DNA of 12,896 bases from Nitrososphaerota archaeon (GTDB lineage Archaea; Thermoproteota; Nitrososphaeria; Nitrososphaerales; UBA183), in NCBI GenBank assembly GCA_029785235.1, contig JAFMAA010000021.1, positions 1-12,896 of the forward strand. The letters are read 5' to 3'. This document shows positions 10,073 through 12,896 of the stretch, piece by piece. Positions within the stretch are counted from its first letter, which is position 1; each line of letters opens with the position of its first letter. A model generated the notes under the pieces. That model had not been told where the DNA came from and did not search any database. It saw only the letters and a list, made by a program, of their open reading frames with translations. The position numbers and the translations under genes are program-made.

Positions 10073-10555
10073 ATGTCCTGCACACCTCGGGAGGAGGTAC
10101 CATTCGCGCCCTCCAAGGAGGGTCTTGCCCATATGGCGAATCCTTGGGAGTCTGAGCCCTATCCCTCGGACGAAAAGTTACTCTTTGGTCATGCCACCGT
10201 TGGTCCCGCCGCAAAGTTGGTCGCCATCCACAGCACGTTGCCCGCGTCATGCCTCAGTGGTGGCGAACTCGCTCGGATTGAGATGCAGGTGAATTCGCTT
10301 CGCAAGGAGGTGGAGTCTCATCTCGCTGAAGTTAGGGCCAGAGGAGAGTTGGCCCAGCATGTGCTTGAGATATTCGGGCTCGGTGGCGTGACCACTTCCA
10401 TACTGGATACTTTGGCAGACGAGGCGTACTTGATGATTCAGAGTGAGGGGACGTTGGACCCGCTCACATTCGCCGAACGAAAGGATGTGGATATTCGCGT
10501 TTCCGATTTGGTGTTCAGGCAGCTTCAGCGGCAGGGTCGAATCTCGGAGGCTTGA
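10073..10555 (+). CDS. Orphan helical protein, second gene of the three-gene operon
   Basis: A 160-residue protein of unknown family. The middle (GELARIEMQVNSLRKEVESHLAEVRARGELAQHVLEIF) is a long helix likely to form a coiled coil, and the C-terminus is helical and acidic to basic. ATG at 10073 is taken because it follows the previous stop by three bases, as in translational coupling. ATG at 10133 is a serious alternative: GGAGGG lies ten bases before it, within a perfect palindrome CCCTCC-AA-GGAGGG (10109-10122), and the sequence from there (MANPWESEPYPSDEK) reads like a natural N-terminus. Its TGA overlaps the next gene's possible TTG start. Confidence 0.6.
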   Translation: MSCTPREEVPFAPSKEGLAHMANPWESEPYPSDEKLLFGHATVGPAAKLVAIHSTLPASCLSGGELARIEMQVNSLRKEVESHLAEVRARGELAQHVLEIFGLGGVTTSILDTLADEAYLMIQSEGTLDPLTFAERKDVDIRVSDLVFRQLQRQGRISEA

Positions 10556-10890
10556 GTTCGTTGTCGAGTGGAGGGCTTCCACCCCCCCCGTCCTCAAATT
10601 CGCCTTGCGTCATAGGACCCTTGGATGAAGTTGTAGCTGGCTCGCCGAATCTACGACAAACGGAGAACGCACAGTATCCCGGGTATGACGTTACGTGGTC
10701 TGGTGACAATGGAATCGAGATTCGTGCGAAGGTGAGAGCCTATAAGGTTCTCATTGCCGCTCGAGATTACACTGAACTGAAGGGCGCGCAACGGGATTTC
10801 AAGGATTACGGACTCAATGTCAGAGCCAAGGGAGACGTCATGCTTTACGTCTCCCGGAAGTTCAAAGCCAATGTGACCCGACTTCCATGA
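10552..10890 (+). CDS. Orphan protein, third gene of the three-gene operon
   Basis: A 112-residue protein of unknown family. The first 30 residues are low-complexity (Ser and Pro, encoded in part by a run of eight C at 10582-10589). The rest (YDVTWSGDNGIEIRAKVRAYKVLIAARDY, then a helix, then GDVMLYVSRKFKANVTRL) looks like a compact alpha-beta domain with a basic C-terminus. TTG at 10552 overlaps the upstream stop as TTGA; TTG at 10561, ten bases behind GGAGG, may be used instead, and TTG at 10621 would skip the C-run. No partner or function is recognised. It converges on the integrase gene across an 82-base gap in which I see no terminator. Confidence 0.55.
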   Translation: MSSLSSGGLPPPPSSNSPCVIGPLDEVVAGSPNLRQTENAQYPGYDVTWSGDNGIEIRAKVRAYKVLIAARDYTELKGAQRDFKDYGLNVRAKGDVMLYVSRKFKANVTRLP

Positions 10891-10972
10891 ATTAGGTGGG
10901 CTATGATGGAACACTTGTGGGCCAGTGCACCTCTTGATGGTCGCAAACCTTGCATGAGGGAGCGCGCATAGC

Positions 10973-12340
10973 TTACTGGTGTAGAGTAGGGGATTTCAGC
11001 ACCGCCATGCTCCCGTTAAGGGGGGCTATGTATTCCCAGCCCTGCTCTAGTAGCTTTGGGACCTCTTCTACCGGGACGGCCTTTTGTGTCTTCTTCTCCA
11101 TCCCTGGGGAGGCCCCTATGGTCTTGATGAGGGCTACGATCTCTTCGTCACTCATGGACCCTATGTTGAGCTTGTCCAGCTTCTCGGTCGGGACTCCCCG
11201 CGCTTCGAGGAGCAGCCGGATGACACGGGTCGCGTTCTCGTTGCCCTCCTCTGACTTAGGTGTGGTGAGGAGGTAGGGCTCGGCCCGCTTGTACTGGGCG
11301 CGGGCTTCCTTGAGAACTTCCGGGCCCCAAGGCTTGCCCACGTTGTACCTCCCCGACACTCCGGTGTCGTGACCCAAGATAGCTTCCCGGAGATCGCGAG
11401 TCATCTTCCCCGCTCCCTCCGCCATCATAAGGCGGGTCGAGCAGTAGGACCGGAGGACGTAGGGCCTCCAAGTGACCCCCTCCGGGAGAGAGGAGTTCAG
11501 GACCTCGTGGATTTCCCGCACGACAACGGAAGTGGACAGGAACCCGTTATCGAAGCTTGCGTTCTCCCGTCTCATCCGCGCCGCTCCGCGGGTAGGCTGT
11601 GCTGCCACCACTGGAGAATCCGGGACCAGCTTCTCCCCCGCGTCCCTACGCTCACTCAGGTAGGCAAGGAGGGCGGTAGCTTGTTGGGAGGTCCCGAAGG
11701 TCGTGTATGTGGTCCGTGTCTTGCTCAGGTTGGCGGGAACCCGGACGACGAAGGGGGTCTCAGTGAAAGAGAGAGACTTCCCCCCAAGCTGGAGGTCCGG
11801 TAGGTCTCTTAGGCGCAACCCACTCTCCCCTTGGTAGGAGCCGATGACTTGGGGACGGACCCCGCTGTGGGCCATGAAGAGAGCAACCACCCGACCCCGT
11901 AGGGAGAGCTTGTCGAGGAGCGTACCCAGCTCCTCTTGAGTTGGGACGCGCTCTCTCTGGATCGTCTCCCCGGTGGTAGAGGAAAGAGGGGGAAAGACAT
12001 CGGTGGTGACGTGTCGGTACTTGAGGTAGGCCTTGACCATCAGGAACCCCTTGGCGATGGAAGTGTCGAGCCAACCGTCCTTCTTCAGGGCCGAGGCACA
12101 CTCCGCAAAGCGAACCCGGAGCTTGTCCGGGCTCTTCTTGGCGTTGATAACGATCTCCTCGGGGGTCATACCCACGCGCTCAGAGATGAGGCAGAGCATC
12201 CGCGCGTAGGTGTCCGCGCTCAAGCGGGACTTGAGCGACTTCTCTTCGTGCCACTCCCGCACTCTGGGGTCTTTGGCAAGCAACTCATGGACCCGTCCGT
12301 GGCCCTTTTCCGGTGACCCTTCCCAGGTCTTCTTCGCCAT
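10973..12340 (-). CDS. Archaeal tyrosine recombinase (integrase)
   Basis: This 455-residue integrase would join and resolve the 18-bp attachment sites. A core-binding helical region spans about residues 15-120. The catalytic domain shows the first Arg at 162 (HSGVRP), the beta-hairpin Lys at 207 (NLSKTRTTY), Arg 297 in WRPYVLRSY (Tyr replaces the His of the HxxR box), His 324 in ILGHD, and the nucleophile Tyr 332 in GRYNV. An extra C-terminal domain ends VEEVPKLLEQGWEYIAPLNGS, a tail I associate with archaeal integrases. The ATG at 12340 is about 30 bases from a TATA-like box, so the leader is only a few bases. The gene is intact and not split by the attachment site. No excisionase is recognised. 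Confidence 0.92.
   Translation of the reverse strand: MAKKTWEGSPEKGHGRVHELLAKDPRVREWHEEKSLKSRLSADTYARMLCLISERVGMTPEEIVINAKKSPDKLRVRFAECASALKKDGWLDTSIAKGFLMVKAYLKYRHVTTDVFPPLSSTTGETIQRERVPTQEELGTLLDKLSLRGRVVALFMAHSGVRPQVIGSYQGESGLRLRDLPDLQLGGKSLSFTETPFVVRVPANLSKTRTTYTTFGTSQQATALLAYLSERRDAGEKLVPDSPVVAAQPTRGAARMRRENASFDNGFLSTSVVVREIHEVLNSSLPEGVTWRPYVLRSYCSTRLMMAEGAGKMTRDLREAILGHDTGVSGRYNVGKPWGPEVLKEARAQYKRAEPYLLTTPKSEEGNENATRVIRLLLEARGVPTEKLDKLNIGSMSDEEIVALIKTIGASPGMEKKTQKAVPVEEVPKLLEQGWEYIAPLNGSMAVLKSPTLHQ
10994..11017 (-). repeat. Integrase 3' end, inverted partner of 8384-8407
   Basis: These 24 bases, coding for the NGSMAVLK stretch of the intact integrase, are the exact reverse complement of the remnant at 8384-8407. 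The two copies face each other across about 2.6 kb containing the five orphan genes. Confidence 0.85.
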
Positions 12341-12364
12341 CCTGTAGGCTAGGTGGTCGGGGCC

Positions 12365-12374
12365 ATATCTAAAG
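12365..12374 (-). promoter_or_regulatory. TATA-like box for the integrase
   Basis: On the minus strand CTTTAGATAT is centred about 30 bases before the integrase ATG, giving a predicted leader of about four bases. It lies inside the element, about 20 bases from attR, so the promoter stays with the integrase after excision. Confidence 0.5.
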
Positions 12375-12392
12375 TAAACGAACAGTCGGGGA

Positions 12393-12410
12393 AGGCGCTG
12401 AGGGGGAGAT
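12393..12410 (+). repeat. attR, right attachment repeat within tRNA-Ser
   Basis: This is identical to 1845-1862. Its bases from 12396 are the tRNA-Ser 3' end: discriminator, 3' acceptor strand, 3' T-stem and two T-loop bases; the other three are just downstream of the tRNA. The tRNA stays complete on this side because the element supplies the 3' end. Confidence 0.85.
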
Positions 12411-12481
12411 TTGAACTCCCGCGGAGTGAACCCCCACCGGTTTTCGAGACCGGCGCCTTGACCGAGCTAGGCTACCTCAGC
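12396..12481 (-). tRNA. tRNA-Ser (anticodon CGA)
   Basis: All arms fold. The acceptor GCTGAGG pairs with CCTCAGC and G is the discriminator, as usual for serine. The D-stem is GCC/GGC, and the anticodon stem CCGGT/ACCGG encloses CTCGAAA, giving anticodon CGA (12444-12446) for the codon TCG. A 16-base variable arm typical of class II tRNAs and a T-arm GGGAG-TTCAAAT-CTCCC complete it. There is no intron, and CCA is not encoded. It is the integration target of the element. Confidence 0.95.
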
Positions 12482-12488
12482 ATCCGAC

Positions 12489-12502
12489 CCGGCGTACGCC
12501 GG
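12489..12502. repeat. Perfect palindrome in the tRNA-Ser leader
   Basis: CCGGCGTACGCCGG is a perfect 14-base palindrome seven bases upstream of the tRNA 5' end. It could form a five-pair hairpin in the pre-tRNA leader. It lies outside the element, so it is not needed in attP. Confidence 0.6.
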
Positions 12503-12527
12503 AACCGAGAGCCAGTCAGGGTTCGAG

Positions 12528-12537
12528 GATAGATAAC
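12528..12537 (-). promoter_or_regulatory. TATA-like box for tRNA-Ser
   Basis: On the minus strand GTTATCTATC is centred about 51 bases before the mature tRNA 5' end, predicting a leader of roughly 25 bases that would include the palindrome. It is the only TATA-like sequence I see in this gap. Confidence 0.4.
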
Positions 12538-12676
12538 GTTGCGTCTCAAGACAAGTGCGCGTCTCCGCTGTTGAGCATCCCAACTATGTGGGGTTGGGGG
12601 CTCGCTCGCTTAGGGAAGTTCTCTTGGAATCATCAAAGCCTTTTTCCCCACGCGGTCCATTCATTGTCTGAGCACC

Positions 12677-12896
12677 ATGGTCGCAGACTCCGCTATGGGT
12701 ACATCAAACGCCTCCGCTCCACCTCCCAAGAGTCACCCGGTAAAGTTGAACACAGTTCGAGTGCGAGTTCCCGTGGAGGATCCCAAGACCCGGACCCAAG
12801 ATTTCAAGGAGGTAATCCATTCCTATACGCTCGAAGACGCAGTTCTCGAGGCAAAGCGGTGCATCCAGTGTGGCAAGCCCTATTGTGTAGAAGCCT
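12677..12896 (+). CDS. gltA: NADPH-dependent glutamate synthase, N-terminal part (runs off the window)
   Basis: The enzyme makes glutamate from glutamine and 2-oxoglutarate with NADPH, or serves as the small, electron-transferring subunit. From ATG at 12677, 73 codons are open to the window edge. After a short Ala, Ser and Pro-rich leader come VPVEDPKTRTQDFKEVIHSY, LEDAVLEAKRCIQCGKPYCVEA: the start of the cysteine-rich iron-sulfur domain that opens glutamate synthase small subunits and homotetrameric archaeal enzymes. ATG at 12695 is a possible alternative start. It lies outside the element and is divergent from the tRNA. I see no clear TATA box; a T5 run at 12641-12645 is 30 or so bases upstream. 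Confidence 0.85.
   Translation, partial: MVADSAMGTSNASAPPPKSHPVKLNTVRVRVPVEDPKTRTQDFKEVIHSYTLEDAVLEAKRCIQCGKPYCVEA

Noticed and set aside
11369..11803. ORFs on the plus strand opposite the integrase
   Set aside because: The integrase has all its catalytic residues in order; the opposite-strand ORFs show no motif and no start signal.

Overview
The window looks archaeal, probably euryarchaeal with a GC-rich genome; Thermoplasmatota would fit but cannot be shown from this sequence. The reasons are TATA-like boxes placed 25-30 bases upstream of start codons with almost no leader, a tRNA-Ser gene without an encoded CCA, an archaeal-style tyrosine integrase, and the N-terminus of a homotetrameric-type NADPH glutamate synthase.

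Layout. Positions 1-1844 are left flank: the C-terminal part of a protein with two zinc ribbons (1-1179), a gene-free stretch with small hairpins (1180-1490), and a two-helix membrane protein (1491-1814). Positions 1845-12410 are an integrated element of about 10.5 kb. It is bounded by an exact 18-bp direct repeat, and the right copy (12393-12410) is the 3' end of tRNA-Ser(CGA), which is read leftwards at 12396-12481. The integrase (10973-12340, minus strand) starts just inside that end, which is the usual geometry of a tRNA-targeting archaeal island. Positions 12482-12896 are right flank: the tRNA promoter and leader, then the first 73 codons of glutamate synthase, running off the window.

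Cargo. The left two thirds hold a complete type I restriction-modification system, hsdM-hsdS-hsdR, with overlapping genes and a small membrane-anchored coiled-coil gene 18 bases behind hsdR. The methyltransferase and specificity subunits would modify host DNA, and with HsdR would cut unmodified foreign DNA. The right third holds five small genes with no confident function: an Imm5-like helical protein (8509), a small protein with a recognisable but unassigned motif (9055), and a tightly packed operon of three orphan genes (9743-10890) behind a strong TATA box. No replication, capsid or conjugation gene is visible, so the element looks like a defence island moved by its integrase.

The most interesting structure is a relic of a second integrase. 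At 8375-8428 the last codons of an integrase gene survive on the plus strand and share an exact 24-bp match, in inverted orientation, with the 3' end of the intact integrase. The five orphan genes therefore lie between two convergent integrase tails. This suggests that the island is a chimera in which the hsd module displaced the body of an older integrase. The orphan operon and the gene trailing hsdR are the best candidates for an undescribed system.
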